A stretch of DNA of 64,000 bases from Homalodisca vitripennis (GCF_021130785.1 NW_025777931.1:19287-83286), one strand, 5' to 3'; counted from the stretch's first letter, positions 43,906-58,599 are shown. The notes: generated by a model from the letters alone, not told the origin. Program-made: numbers and translations.

Positions 43906-44266
43906 TTTTACTGAGTTAATTGCAGCTTTTTAAAAGGATTAATATTTATATACACTTTAACGTATTTAAAGCTTTGATCTTTCCACTTAAAGGATTAGGT
44001 TTTCTAATATATTATCTAAATATATAATTATTATAATAATCTATATGAAAAGTATCATACGAGTTTAAAATTCATATTAAAAATTATTCGTAATATAATA
44101 TTATATCATTTTGTAGTAAAAGACTTTTAACTAAGACTAGGCATGTAAGTAATACGCTGATTTATTTTAATATGAACGTTTTATATAATTCTTTACAAAT
44201 CCATGACATCATCAAATTTAATTCATTGCATTTAAGAGTAAGATAAAACTTTACCTTCATATATTT

Positions 44267-44308
<42 letters not shown>

Positions 44309-44989
44309 TGGACGTTTTATGTAAAAAATCATATTCTGTAATGTAATTTTTTTTAAATTAGTCGAATTCGTAAAATACAGGCAAATTTTTATAAAAAAAA
44401 CATCGATGTAAATGAAAATAGCAATAATATAACATGAAACATAAAAATGCCATTCTTTTAATAGCAAATTAACATTTACAGACTAATGAAAACCATGTTG
44501 TGAATCATGTCATAAAATTTCAAATCATAATGACATATGTTGATACAGACGTCTGTTTAATGTGCATTTCCCTTTGTATAACATTAATTGTTTTTATTTA
44601 TTTACACCATGTTTCCAAATAAATAAAATATATATTTCTTTTAGAAAATTTAACTAAAAATTTTTATACATTGATCTCAGTAAAATATTTTATTTGCTTT
44701 TATAACTCATTGACTTATAAACAGACTTCAGTAAGACTTGTCTGGATGTATAAGTCAAATACTTCTACAATAAAGTTCAAATTAACATTCGTTTTTATTC
44801 TCATTAGTTTTAGATAGGCAAAACATTAAATGAAATATTAGATTAAAATGTTATGATTAATAAGATCAATTAAAAAACTGCATAGTAACGGAAACATTGT
44901 TATTGTTATTATTTTCCAATCAGCTTGTGTGAAAAAATTATTGGGTAACTGGCTACGAGATTCAAGTAGACATATATTGCAGTTCATAA
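43906..44989. other. AT-rich intergenic sequence with a (TA)n tract
   Basis: A TA microsatellite lies at 44272-44303. The minus-strand frame through it is a chance frame. Nothing else is recognised. Confidence 0.5.
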
Positions 44990-45101
44990 TGTTTAGCTAT
45001 ATGAAACGCTGGTAAAATACCTAACTACTAAGGTTACCCAGGTTTCAGAACATGATTAGAAATTGATCATAGCAAATATTTAAAACTGTTTACTGAATTA
45101 T

Positions 45102-45197
<96 letters not shown>

Positions 45198-46690
45198 TAA
45201 GCATTATAATATTGGAAATATAGCAGAATATAGCAAAATAATCTGTTTCCAACATATTTTGGAGCCTCCGCACTAAGTTTTCCATTGTAAAAAATTTACT
45301 ACCTGGTGAAGCTTTCAGAATATATAACGTTGTACAATAATTTGTCATTATCTGGGAATGTGGAACAATTAAAAAGAAATAACTTCCTACTTTTATATTT
45401 AGTTCTTATTTAAGCTTTTAGTTTATATAAATTCTATTATCATAGTTTTACATAAATGCTTCATTGTTAATGAAATTAGAGGGATTTTTTAAATGTATAC
45501 GTCTAAATAATTACGCATTCAGAGAGGTATTTTGCTCAGTGTGTTTCTAGCATCTGGAATTGTTTTACCACCTTAAACCTTTTGCCGTTTAGCATAACCT
45601 CAACCCCAGGAAGTTTCTGTTTGTAAAATCTCTTTAAGACAAGAGTTTATGGGCGTGAGAGTTAATTATAAATATCTTTAAATCTTTCTCTTAGCCAAAA
45701 ATATATTATAATAAGATTCAATACTAATAGTTTTATTTACACTCATTTAATTTTAAAGCTTCAGGTATAGTTTATTTTAAAATGGTTTTAACCTAAAGCA
45801 TTATTCTTGTGTCTCTAGAGTCTAAAATAATCATTGTTTGAAATTATTTACATGTCACTTAAGTAAAAGATTTGGTTGAAATCAGTTATTTCATAAATAC
45901 GTGAATTATTAAATCTTAGAAACGTTGGTAAAATAACTAACTACTGAATATACCCAGGTTTCTAAACTTGAATTACATTTGATAATAGCCATCGATTAGG
46001 GCTATTTAAATAATTATTAAAACACAAAAACACACACACACACACACGCTATATCAGCACTGGCTAGTGCAGCTTCCATAATCTTGCATATTTAAGTTTC
46101 ATTGTCTGGGAATTTAATACACTTATATAGTGGAATTTCCTATTTTTTTATTTAATACTGCTAGATTTTCGTTTGTATAGATGTTATACTTATGGCTTAT
46201 AACAATTCTATATGTTTACAGTAATAACGTAGATTTCTTAAATAATTTTGGAAATGTATAGGCTAACTATAATAATTACGCATTCAGAGAAGTATTGGCT
46301 CTCAGTGTTTCTGACCTATGGAATTGATTTACCACCCCTTTTGGCCTTTAGTATAGCTTCCAACTTTAGGAGGATTCCTGTTTGTAAAACTCCTGTAACA
46401 CTAGATTTTTGGGCGTTGAGAGTTGTTTATAAGTATGTTTGAGTCTTCCTCTTTGCCAAAAATCTATTCTAAGATTCTATAGAAATAGTTGTATTTGAAC
46501 TCATTAACCTAAGTTAACTATAAAGCTTCAGGTTTAGGAGACCTTAAAATGGTTTTAAACTAGATATAACATTATCCTTTTGTCTCTAGAGCCTCAAATC
46601 TTCATAGTTTGAAATTATTTACAAGTACAAGGTTTGGTTCTAATAAATTATTTAATAAAGTACGCGGTTTATGAAATCTTAGCTCTTAAC
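44990..46690 (+). repeat. Two-copy tandem duplication, about 0.8-0.9 kb each
   Basis: Copy 1 (about 44990-45920) and copy 2 (about 45905-46690) align throughout: GGTAAAATAxCTAACTACT at 45011 and 45927, then CA repeats, TTACGCATTCAGAGA at 45511 and 46276, CTTCAGGT, and TTGAAATTATTTACA near 45840 and 46610. Copy 1 is longer mainly through its CA tract (45104-45195). Divergence is substantial, so it is an old duplication. No coding frame is shared. Confidence 0.8.
45104..45195. repeat. (AC)n microsatellite
   Basis: Pure repeat of about 92 bp inside the first duplication copy. The second copy keeps only a short, interrupted AC tract near 46020-46047. Confidence 0.9.
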
Positions 46691-47416
46691 AACTTGGCTA
46701 CAAATCCAAAGAAATATTCTCCTTGGTGTCACTTTATTTATACAATTTTTGTACTGCCTCCTAGTAAAATTTATCGAACAATAAGGGTTTTCCGTAATCT
46801 TTAATGGTATGAAGTTTTCCTTTCTGCTCTTACTTCTTGGTACAATAATAAGTACTCGAAACCGTATTCTGAGAGCCTCTTCTGACGTACTCAATCTCAA
46901 CAGAGCTCAAGTTCAATGTATCTATAAGAAAATACAGAATAGAAGCTTTTTGTGTGACATCTTTCATTCCCATTAAAACAGACTATATATTATACTACTG
47001 GTAATCAAAGAAAAATATTGTGAAATAAATTATTGTAATTCAATGACTTACATTTTATCTAGGATAATTCAGTAACGTAATGAATATCACTCCATAACGG
47101 TAAGGAATTACTTAATTTTTAATATAAGTATAAATAATTTAGAGTAGCACAGTTCTTCTACACACAATGTTTTTAGTTATAACCTTCCGTGATTATTACT
47201 AGTTGTAATAAACTCTGTAAAGTATTTCTATGAAATCCCGCTTAATACCAAACAGAAAAAATTTAACTTTAGAAATTTATGAAAGTAAAGTAAATAACTA
47301 TCAATATATTATCATTATAGCTATGGAAAATGCAAAGACCCTTATGAAAATGTATAGACTTACAAATAAATAAATGTATGGCTAAACCTCCTCCTATTTT
47401 ACCAAACCTACATGCA
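46691..47416. other. Intergenic sequence, nothing recognised
   Basis: A minus-strand frame (46679-46900) is basic and cysteine-poor with no domain I recognise. Confidence 0.45.
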
Positions 47417-47600
47417 TTAATCCCTGCAGAAGTTATCAATGTTAAATGTTTCTAGCTGCTCGTTTTCGTCACAAAGTATCTCTGATAAAATCAGCACATC
47501 GAATGTGTCAGAAAAGATGTTTAATTCCAACATGAGTAAATCCCAGTTTTTCTTTATGGACCTTATGTTTAATATGTACAATGTAAATTCCCGTAAAATC
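47417..47600 (-). pseudogene. LINE (non-LTR) APE endonuclease fragment
   Basis: The minus strand encodes LNIRSIKKNWDLLMLEL, then FDVLILSEILCDENEQ. This is the N-terminal signature of the apurinic-type endonuclease of non-LTR retrotransposons (the N of LNIRS and the E of LSE are metal-site residues). Only about 60 codons remain, with no RT nearby. Confidence 0.75.
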
Positions 47601-47809
47601 ACTACTGCTACTATTGCAAACCAGAAAACCACTCACCAAAACTGTTATAGTTTGCAAAGCTTATATTACTATATAAATCTATTTCTAAACATTGCGCCAT
47701 TTGTACAAGATAGGCTAAACATATTTATTGGAGAATATATTCGTACCTGTTCACACGCCTATCTTATTAAGATCATCTAGGCTTTTAATAACCACTATGC
47801 TTTTGGTTT

Positions 47810-49258
<1,449 letters not shown>

Positions 49259-49596
49259 TTATGGTATAAATAATGTAGAACTGATCACTCTACATTATAT
49301 AAATTTCAATTCATCAATGTCGTAGCGCGCCGACATTGTACCAATTATACCAATGCCCGTACGTCACTCTTGCCTGTTCTGCATAAAAGAATAGCCCATT
49401 GAGTAACTTTTTATCTCCGGTGGACTGTTCACCGCACGACCGGACGACACGCTGCGGCAGGTGAACTTATAACAAACAGCTGGTGGATTGATTAGTGAGG
49501 AAGCTTGCGAGTGACTGGATTGCGTCGGTGCTGTGTGTGTCTACGAGCCCTTCAGCTTCGCTGGATTTTCGGGAGCCGACTAATAAATTGGCCAAG
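49259..49596 (+). promoter_or_regulatory. Candidate promoter and 5' non-coding exon
   Basis: A TATA-like GGTATAAATAAT (about 49262) and a second one (GCATAAAAGAATAG at 49381) precede an island that is much richer in G, C and CpG than its surroundings (49325-49596). The island ends in GGCCAAG|GTGAACT, a plausible splice donor at 49596/49597. No long frame is present, so if it is an exon it is mostly leader. No downstream exon was found in the window. A transposon fragment is the alternative. Confidence 0.35.
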
Positions 49597-50343
49597 GTGA
49601 ACTACTACCATATATTTTCCTTAGTTCTCGTCACTCTTACGTGAATTCAATATACTAATTTTAAAGTTTAAAAACACTACTCAAGATTATAGAATCACTC
49701 AACTGAGCCTTTGGAAAAACTGTTAGGGTTTGAATTGAACGTGTAAAGCTAAAACGTGGCATTTACTTTTAATAGTTAATAATCTTACCTAATAATTTGT
49801 TTAAAGTATTTGTTTCAAAACCAATTACGCTAACTATGTTGACAACATTTCTAAGAGAAAGAGGTAAACTTATAAATAGTACATATGTTGAGAATTAATG
49901 TCACAACTTGAACTGTTATAACTGCAATGTTATGTTTTAATCGAAGAAAATTAATCTCTTTTATAGTAAAGTAAGTATTTAATTATATAAATACATACAA
50001 GTCGCATAAAATACAACCATGATTGACATATATTTTGTAACAGACCGTGTACAGTCCTAATTTGATGTGTCACAGTTTCATGTTAGTACGATACAATAGT
50101 TTCAACGTTTCTTCTTAATGTATCAATGTTTATTTGTAATAAAAGTCAAGGTAAATTATTACCTCAAGCTATTAATAATTAGTCTTTGATATCACATTAA
50201 ATTTATAAATTCAATTTTGTTATTATACTGCCTATTATGTTAAATCATACTGTGTACATGTAGGGTACTTTAACTGTTTATTATTTTCGACAGTGTTTAT
50301 TAGCCTTTGATATGAACAGTCAAGCTTACAATTCTCATGATTT

Positions 50344-51147
50344 TGTACCGTTTTTTATAGCACATATTTTAAATTTATATGGAGCTAATACTTTATAAAT
50401 TAAACAACTTTTCGGAAATACTTGGTTTATTCCGAAATTCAAGTTTACCAAAAAAATTAAAAAAGTTTACAAACTTTTGATTCGATTTTCTTCAAAACTT
50501 CACACAATCGAACAAATCTAATTAAGAGTCTGATTAAAAATGAATTAAAATTAAAATGAAACTAAAAATTTATACTTCTCAAAAAATGGTTTAAATTAAC
50601 AAAATAAAATAAAAGTTCTCTTCTCAAAATACTCAAAATCAATATAACACAAAACTTGATATTAACTTTATGACCAAAATTTAATTCACAATACTTCAAA
50701 AAATGTAATTAATTCTCAGACTCTGAAAGATGGGAAACTTTAGAAATTTTAATTACAACAGTATAAAAAATCAAAGATATTAACTAAACGCTGGTACGGG
50801 ACTTACTACTTTGAAGATTACGGAGGCTGATAGGGATTTAATACGCACTGAAGAAAAATTTAAAAACTTGAATTAAATTTACACGCGATAAAAAATGGAA
50901 TTACTCTAAATCCCACACTATAGGGTTAGAGGAAGAGCTGCGATTCTCAACAGGACCTTGTCGTCGTGGCTTCAAGACTCGAACTGAATCCTCCAGCGAG
51001 CCGGGAGGAACGCATCACCCGATACGTCACTGACCGATCAGCTGATTGCCCGTCCAACTGAACAAACAAAGTCCCCGCACCGCGTCTAGTTAATAAGAGC
51101 CTACTTCCTACCGCGATTCAGCATAAATGAATTTGAACTATGGTACA
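50344..51147. repeat. LTR copy A
   Basis: 804 bp, TGTACC...GGTACA. It differs from copy B by a handful of one- or two-base changes (for example T6 against T5 near the start, and an inserted G in CCGGTCCAACT in B), so insertion is recent. Confidence 0.92.
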
Positions 51148-51273
51148 TATTTTCCCTAGCCCGAAGCTGCAATCACGGTAGGAACCTAAACCTTTAAACA
51201 CTCATCCCGGATTAAGTACAATAATATCCCTCCACATGCACACTTTTAAATAACAATTCTTTTGTACTTATCA

Positions 51274-51570
51274 CTACGTGGAGGCTGTGATGTGTAGTCC
51301 GAGGGGTGATGTGGTAGAAGGTGTCCGACGTCCAGTGTGGGTCCCCAGGTAGCCATCGCAGAGGGATGTGGTAGGTGAGTAGTAGAGGCAGGTAGCTTCT
51401 TCAATGATTGTACGGCCGGTGCAGTGCGGCGGCCTCGTTGATCTCGTGGTTGGCTGGCTCTGGTTCGCTAATAGCACTGCTACCTGCTCCTCCAATCTAA
51501 TAACAATTTCAGCCAGCGAGGCATTGAGCTCTTGGAGGACATTCCTTTTACAAAATATTCCCTCCGTATA
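51274..51570 (-). pseudogene. Gag-like remnant in LTR element (tentative)
   Basis: The minus strand reads ELNASLAEIVIRLEEQVAVL and then a Thr/Ser/Pro-rich stretch to 51274. The region is GC-richer than the rest of the element. The helical start could be part of a gag or accessory protein, but no CCHC knuckle or other hallmark is present. Confidence 0.3.
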
Positions 51571-51800
51571 ATTGTATGGCTGTCAGTCTTTCACGGTGTT
51601 CTTATTGTACGCCTGCGCCAGTGTCACGAATGTAAAACCATTACCAGATGTTGTTAATTACAATACAATCAATTTACAGGGATTACAATGGCACAATAAT
51701 CAATTGTTTACACACAATAAACCTCATATAGTGATAAAAAAAAACAATATTACATATCACTATCACTATTAATACAACTCATTGTATACCAAAAAATATT

Positions 51801-51892
51801 ACCCTGTCCTTCTCTATTGGAAGGAACAGGGAACAACAACACCACAACATTACCAAAATTACCCTGTCCTTCTACATTTGAAGGAACAGGGA
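51801..51892. repeat. Twin hairpins CCCTGTCCTTC...GAAGGAACAGGG
   Basis: The stem-loop at 51802-51831 recurs at 51862-51891 with a different loop. The pair is a 60-bp direct repeat inside the LTR element. Confidence 0.75.
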
Positions 51893-53163
51893 AGAAATAT
51901 ATCTCATGATATATCACAATACATCAGAATACATCTGTGTATTTACTTTATACACAATTAATGCCATTCATTGTCCCTGAAAATTACATGGTTTACAACA
52001 ACACTTCTATTACACACTTACACTGGCATTTTATATTATGACTTCTCATCTTAGCCATACAATGTGCTGAAATAAAAACGTCGTCACATCACCCTTTTAT
52101 ATTCCATTATTTATTTTTACTATTATAATAAGCTACTGGACTCTCATACTTAACTTGTTTTGTGTTTTGGGCCAAATTAATACATAATTATATAATCAAT
52201 TCTTGAAGTTAATTTAGAAATAAATTATATTGCCAATTTATTGTTTTTAGACCCATCTTCAATTCCTTTTCGACAATATAATTGTCCTGAAAATAAAACA
52301 TACTGACCTTTGCGCGGGCGAGTTAATGTTTATTGAGTTCTAAAATTTCACATTTTGTATTTAAATTTTAATATAGAAATATGCATCTTAAAAAAAAGAA
52401 AACAAACTATCGTTATTTTAAAACAAAAAACACATTTTACCAGGATCAATATTTCCTTGTTATTTTCCGATAAGCATTTAACATGAAAATATTCAATCAT
52501 ATTGCCCAGTCCTATCTTTATTATCAAGTCATAAATGCTATCACTTATCGGGCTCACTTACTTTTCACTTATCAGGTTCACTTGTAATAAAACTTTACTT
52601 ACAAATACTTTTACAACGGGCAGGGGCTTGGGCACAGCCGGACCTTTTTATATTTACACAGGAAACTTTCACAATAATCCTCTCTCCTGCCCTCATTGTT
52701 ATTGACCTTTCATAACTGTAATTATTTTATAACCCCCTTTCAGATTACAAGCCCTGTCCCTAATATTAGATTTCAAAGTGGACCTTCACATTTTCCTAAG
52801 ATTCTAACAGTGTCGTATTTAAAAGCATTTCCGTCCCTAAAAATTTATTTCAAATATTAATTCCTTTTTGAGCAACAGATCCACATGCGCTAGCTCCATT
52901 TTTATTATAAAATAATTTTCTTAAAATAAATCAAATATTCCAAACTCACAATATTATTCTAAGTCCTCAGTCTTACACACTACACAAAATTATGCAGGTT
53001 TATACACAATGTTCAAGTTCATACAAGTCTTATACAAGTCTTATACAAGTTACACACACTTACAGGTATCAGACAAGTTTATGCAAGTTTACAAGTTCTT
53101 TCCTGTAAATAACCTGTTGTACAAGTTTATGCTCAAAAAGAAATAGCAGATTGGCGCAAATTA

Positions 53164-53970
53164 TGTACCGTTTTTATAGCACATATTTTAAATTTATATG
53201 GAGCTAATACTTTATAAATTAAACAACTTTTCGGAAATACTTGGTTTATTCCGAAATTCAAGTTTACCAAAAAAATTAACAAAGTTTACAAACTTTTGAT
53301 TCGATTTTCTTCAAAACTTCACACAATCGAACAAATCTAATTAAGAGTCTGATTAAAAATGAATTAAAATTAAAATGAAACTAAAAATTTATACTTCTCA
53401 AAAAAATGTGGTTTAAATTAACAAAATAAAATAAAAGTTCTCTTCTCAAAATACTCAAAATCAATATAACACAAAACTTGATATTAACTTTATGACCAAA
53501 ATTTAATTCACAATACTTCAAAAAATGTAATTAATTCTCAGACTCTGAAAGATGGGAAACTTTAGAAATTTTAATTACAACAGTATAAAAAATCAAAGAT
53601 ATTAACTAAACGCTGGTACGGGACTTACTACTTTGAAGATTACGGAGGCTGATAGGGATTTAATACGCACTGAAGAAAAATTTAAAAACTTGAATTAAAT
53701 TTACACGCGATAAAAAATGGAATTACTCTAAATCCCACACTATAAGGGTTAGAGGAAGAGCTGCGATTCTCAACAGGACCTTGTCGTCGTGGCTTCAAGA
53801 CTCGAACTGAATCCTCCAGCGAGCCGGGAGGAACGCATCACCCGATACGTCACTGACCGATCAGCTGATTGCCGGTCCAACTGAACAAACAAAGTCCCCG
53901 CACCGCGTCTAGTTAATAAGAGCCTACTTCCTACCGCGATTCAGCATAAATGAATTTGAACTATGGTACA
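53164..53970. repeat. LTR copy B
   Basis: 807 bp, aligned end to end with copy A. Confidence 0.92.
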
Positions 53971-53974
53971 ATTT

Positions 53975-54189
53975 GATAGCCAGAAATTGCATAAATACAG
54001 GTGGATTCATTATCCCCGAGAGTATTGTTGCTTAATCAGCTGAATAGACATTCTAGCATAATATCTTTCTTTGCTTCAAACTAACTATAACCTAATGTGT
54101 TTATTTTTAAGTTTTTCATTGTTGTTTTTCATTTGTATGTAAATGTCCATTTCAATTGCTACTGAGAAACTGTTGTTATCTGATGTTCT
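53975..54189. other. Intergenic sequence, nothing recognised
   Basis: AT-rich, with no frame. Confidence 0.4.
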
Positions 54190-55330
54190 CTGTTGGTTGA
54201 ACATATTAATCAGGGCTTTTTGGGATTTGGTATGGGTACACTTCTGGACTGCGCCCGGAGCCTGGTGGACTTATTGCCGAGCCGCTAGTGGGTACTCCAG
54301 CTTGCACTACCCTGACACTGGGATCTGCTCCTAGCCGTGCCGCCTTACACCTACCACTACCGCACCGCGTATCCGCTCTTCCGAGCCACGGTCTGGACCG
54401 GACGTAGTAGGCCTTTTGTGTTGTGACTCCCAGTTGGTGAGTACAGACTTAGATTATTTCACAGAGTGCTCTTATGGATTAGTGAGTCGGACGCGGACTG
54501 ATGTCTAATTCTGGACCAGGAGCCTTTGTATTGTGGAAGGAGCCCTTAAAATTTGGTTCAACGCTACCCTCCAGACGTTAACCGCACACCTTAGTGCATT
54601 ATAGTGTATCTTTAGTATATTTATTTGTGTCGTCTATTATTTACATGTCTAGACCATTTATTGCATGTGTTTTATTGTATTTATTTATGTATGTTGAATG
54701 TTGTTTTGAGGAAGTGGAGCGCTCCCTACCATAAATAGAGTTCATTTAGCCATTTGTAATTCTCTCTAATAAGTGGTAACATTGTATCTTCGCTATGTTT
54801 GTTGTTGATTATTTTCTGTCTAAAGCATTTACTTACTGTAAGGCTGGATTACTTGTGATAATGTCATACAATTCCTGCACATAAATAATTAGTTTAATTT
54901 CAAACATTTGAGTGTTTTGTTTCTTTTGTTCAGTCCTAGTAACTGGATTTAGATAACCTCGCATAAGTATTAGGGGTCTATATTTAACCTTATATTCAGA
55001 ATATTTCAATACAACTATCTGTGTAATCCAAAGGCCTGGTTGACAAAAAAAAATAGCTTTAGTGTATGGTAGTAGGGAGCCTGATTGGTACTTTCCTTGG
55101 AGCAGGGGTACTCTTCCTTGTTGGAGCCCTGCCTGTTACCTGTCCTACAACAAGGTGGCGCCCTTTCCCTCACCGAGCAACCTTAAAGAAGAAGAAGTAC
55201 TAATCGTAGGTTACCCTTTACCCTTACGGCGCGCTGTCAAGGACCACCCCCTTTCTCCACTGAGTGATACCGGACATTTGCACAATTCCCCTAGGGGAGA
55301 ACGTTGCAATAATTATGAGTATTAACACAA
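54190..55330 (+). other. GC-richer islands, possible exon or LTR-element remnant
   Basis: Two GC-rich blocks (54230-54440 and 55060-55320) are separated by AT-rich sequence. The first ends CCCAGTTG|GTGAGTACAG, a strong splice-donor match at about 54435. The second contains GGTGGCGCCCTTTCCC near 55154, like the TGGCGCC primer-binding sites of insect LTR retroelements, and a CCCCTAGGGG palindrome at about 55288. Frame 55062-55325 shows no domain. A broken LTR element or a non-coding gene exon are both possible. Confidence 0.3.
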
Positions 55331-55599
55331 TGTAACACAAATTATAGATGTTGCAAGTGAAAAGAGCCTGTACAGAATTTCCAACACAAGTGTAATCTTT
55401 ATAGCTTTAAAAAATTGTTAACTTTAATAGTTTTAAATTAAAATTCTTTAAACTTTTTATCTTAACATTATTTATAAAATTGTTGTTATTAATTTTTCAG
55501 ACCACTTTTCGGCGTAATTCCTCACGAGAATTATTCCTCTAAATATAATGCGTAATGGTACAGGAGTTAATGCTAAAACAATGTTGAATGTCTGAAAAT

Positions 55600-55890
55600 T
55601 TCTTGTTCAGTAAAAGTATTTTGGTTCAATGTTGGTGAATGTCACTCTATGAGCGTTAGAAAATATTTTTATGTTACATTTTATACAAAACACAAGCTTT
55701 TAAAGAGCAATTATGGCAAGTATGAGTATTTCTACAACAGAGCATCGAAGAATCCAATATATTGTAAAGAATATCAATATAAAGCCACCTAATACGAGAT
55801 AAAAAGACCTCGAAAAACAAAGATAAGTGAATTGGTTTGATTCTCTTAACATTATATCAGGTCCTTCCAAATTCCCATATATAATTTTAT
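55600..55890 (+). repeat. Dispersed repeat, copy 2 (partner at 25795-26170)
   Basis: Matches include GAATGTCACT, TAGAAAATATTTTTATGTT and CCACCTAATACGAGATAA. Confidence 0.65.
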
Positions 55891-57757
55891 TTTATATTGA
55901 TAATACTCAATTTTATTGCAGTACATGACTTAGGCAGAGAGTTAGCAAAGTCTGAGCATTGTAAATCTTGTATAGCTTTCCAGTTGACATCTCATGAATA
56001 GATCTAGCACGGAAATTTTTAATAGTGCATGAACCGTCATTTCCACATAGACGGTCCTCGTGTATATGAAGATGTGCATGTTCGTCTACGGAATTCGACT
56101 TATATTTGTACATATCCTAATTAACTATCCGCAGGAGATCAGAGAAATTTAGTACTGTAAGTACCAACACACGCTCTAATGTATATCCCAAATAGCAACA
56201 CCTTTGTTTCATATATATTTCCAGAAATTTACAAATAAAACTAAAGCTGATATGTAACTTATTAGTGCTAACAATACATCTAATACTACTTCTATGCATT
56301 TATTCATTTAAAATTAGTAACTGACACGGATTGTAAATTTTATTTTTATTAAATTTTTTACACTACTCCTGGATATGAATACATATCTTCCTTGGGCGAA
56401 GAGAAATCTTTGTATTGAACTATTATATATGAATGATTTTATGAACTGATAGAAAAAATGAACAGGATCGATGTGAACTTGAGAAGACTCTGTTAGTCTT
56501 TTCCTGAAATATTGAATGTGTGTATTAAATTGTTGTACCTACTTATACCACCAATTATTATTTTGAACTTTGGACTAGTTATTTAGGTTTTTTATAAAAA
56601 AATTTTCTTAAAATATAGATCACTGCTGACAATGAGGGTCCTGGTAGTTCCTATAATGAGAGAAAAAATTCCTATAATGCTCAAATCCCTGACAACTCAA
56701 GAATTTAGATTTTAAAATTAAAATGTTTAATTTTTTTCAAATTTTGAATTAATTACTTTGATAAAGGTATACAGGCAGTGTTTAATTAATTTGAATCAAA
56801 ATTATATTAATTAAAGTTTTCAGAATATGTTTTATAACTTATTATTGCTTATTTGCTTATTTAATTTTTCTATTCAAATAAAAAGAAACGGATTGCCATC
56901 TAGTATGGACATATTACAATATATAAAAACGTTTTTTAATAAGTTTCCAATTTTAATAACAAAGAGTGCTCAATAGTTCTGTGCTGTGTTTTCTCTGATA
57001 ATAAATACTACTCGTACAATTTCAATAGAGTGATTCTATTACATTTTGCCGCCCAATTTGAGATCTAACTCATTTATTTTATTAAAGCCAATTGTACAAT
57101 ATAATTAAGACGGTATTGAACTCATAAACATTGTGAAGCTCTATTATTACAATTTTGAATCAGATTTATGTAGTTATATGGAATATCAAGAACATTGTCT
57201 GTGCTCAAATATATGTACTTATTTTAGCTAGTAAATATTTTAGAAAACATAATTTACAGGAAATATTTTAGGCTACAGTTTTATTTACTTTATAAAGCTA
57301 AGGTAAGTTGAAAAAAGCCCACGCTGTATGAAAATAATATTACAACTTTGCTCCACATTCACTACTTTTCATAATTTTATTTTTACCATGTTATGCCTTT
57401 GTCTGTTTGTGATCAAAACTTTGGAATATACATAAAGCATTTTTGATTATAAACTATAGTTTTGACTCGAATTAAACTCTAAGACATATATGAAATTGGA
57501 AATGAAACAAAGTAATAGGCATATGTTTATAATACTGAAAGCTGGTGTAGGTGATTAAGCAGGATTTATTAAATGGTACACAAAACATTTTTATAAATAA
57601 ATACCGTCAAGGAGTGAAATAAAACCGATTTTTTTATGAAAAAGTACAAGGAAAAACAATAAAATAAAGAAATTCAAATTTTGTTATTCTATAAAGTTTA
57701 AAAATAAATTTAAACTTTTATTTATATTTAAGAAATCTTCTTATAGAGAAAGATTAA
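55891..57757. other. AT-rich intergenic sequence, nothing recognised
   Basis: Short minus-strand frames (55913-56113, 56117-56299) have no domain. Confidence 0.5.
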
Positions 57758-58165
57758 CGTTTTTCTTGCACGGTTTTATAGTCTATATTCCCCAACAGAT
57801 TTTACTGCAGTATGATGTCATTCGTATGCGGTTGGACTCTAGTGGGGTGGAGATAAAACTTGCGTACACCCTCCATGTTTCCTCTCGCTGTTTACATGTT
57901 ATCGAATTTTCACGAAAGTCTTTCAGGGTTATACAAAAAGCATATTTAAGGCCTACTGATATGAAAGGGAAAACGTTTTCTTACACGGTTTATAGTCTGT
58001 ATTCCCAACAGATTTTACTGCAGTAAGATGTCATTCGTATGCGTTTGGGCTCTAGTGGGGTGGAGATAAAACTTGCGTACACCCTCCATGTTTCCTCTCG
58101 CTGTTTACATGTTATCGAAAGTCTTTCAGAGTTATGCAAAAAGCATATTTAAGGCCTAAACAATA
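57758..58165 (+). repeat. Tandem pair of 213-bp repeat units
   Basis: AACAGATTTTACTGCAGTA occurs at 57794 and 58007. The following 150 bp (CATTCGTATGCG, TCTAGTGGGGTGGAGATAAA, CACCCTCCATGTTTCCTCTC, AAAAAGCATATTTAAGGCCT) is nearly the same in both. The family also occurs at 39130-39260 and 60955-61100 in single, more diverged form. Confidence 0.85.
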
Positions 58166-58599
58166 TAAATACTAATATTTAATTAGTTTTAGTAAATACA
58201 GGAAAATATATTTCTATTAAAGTGCTTAGGGGAAGAGGAGATTAGAGATACAGTGTTTTATTGTGAGATTTCATCGTACCCACAGTTGAGCTACTTTAAG
58301 AATCTATACTCGGTGCATTAAAAACCTTATTTGAAAACCAATGGATGTCTTATAGGGCAAATCACTAACCGCATATTGCTAGGTGTTGAGATACAAAGAG
58401 CTGATCAGTAGGCCTAACTTACTGATCCTTTGGTGAAGTTTCAGCTCTGATTTTGTTTTGCTAGTAAAGTAAATCTTCAAGATGACGAAAAATAAACGTC
58501 TTACTATAAAGAGGAATGTATATAAGAAATAATGTAAAAATGTTATAATTGAAAGGGAAAATGTAAAAATGTAACCTAGGCCTACTACCAACTTTGGAA

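Larger units (their letters stand above)
50340..53974 (-). mobile_element. LTR retrotransposon, non-autonomous, ATTT target duplication
   Basis: Two direct repeats (50344-51147 and 53164-53970) begin TGTACC and end GGTACA, and are flanked by ATTT on both outer sides (50340-50343 and 53971-53974). The internal region is only 2.0 kb with no protease, RT or integrase frame. The purine-rich GGGCTAGGGAAAATA reads out of the left LTR on the minus strand, where a polypurine tract would be, so the element probably runs on the minus strand. A primer-binding site is not certain. Confidence 0.9.

Noticed and set aside
51147..51170. Primer-binding site after the left LTR
   Set aside because: TATTTTCCCTAGCCCGAAGC does not match a tRNA 3' end pattern. 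The complement looks more like a polypurine tract, so the element was placed on the minus strand.
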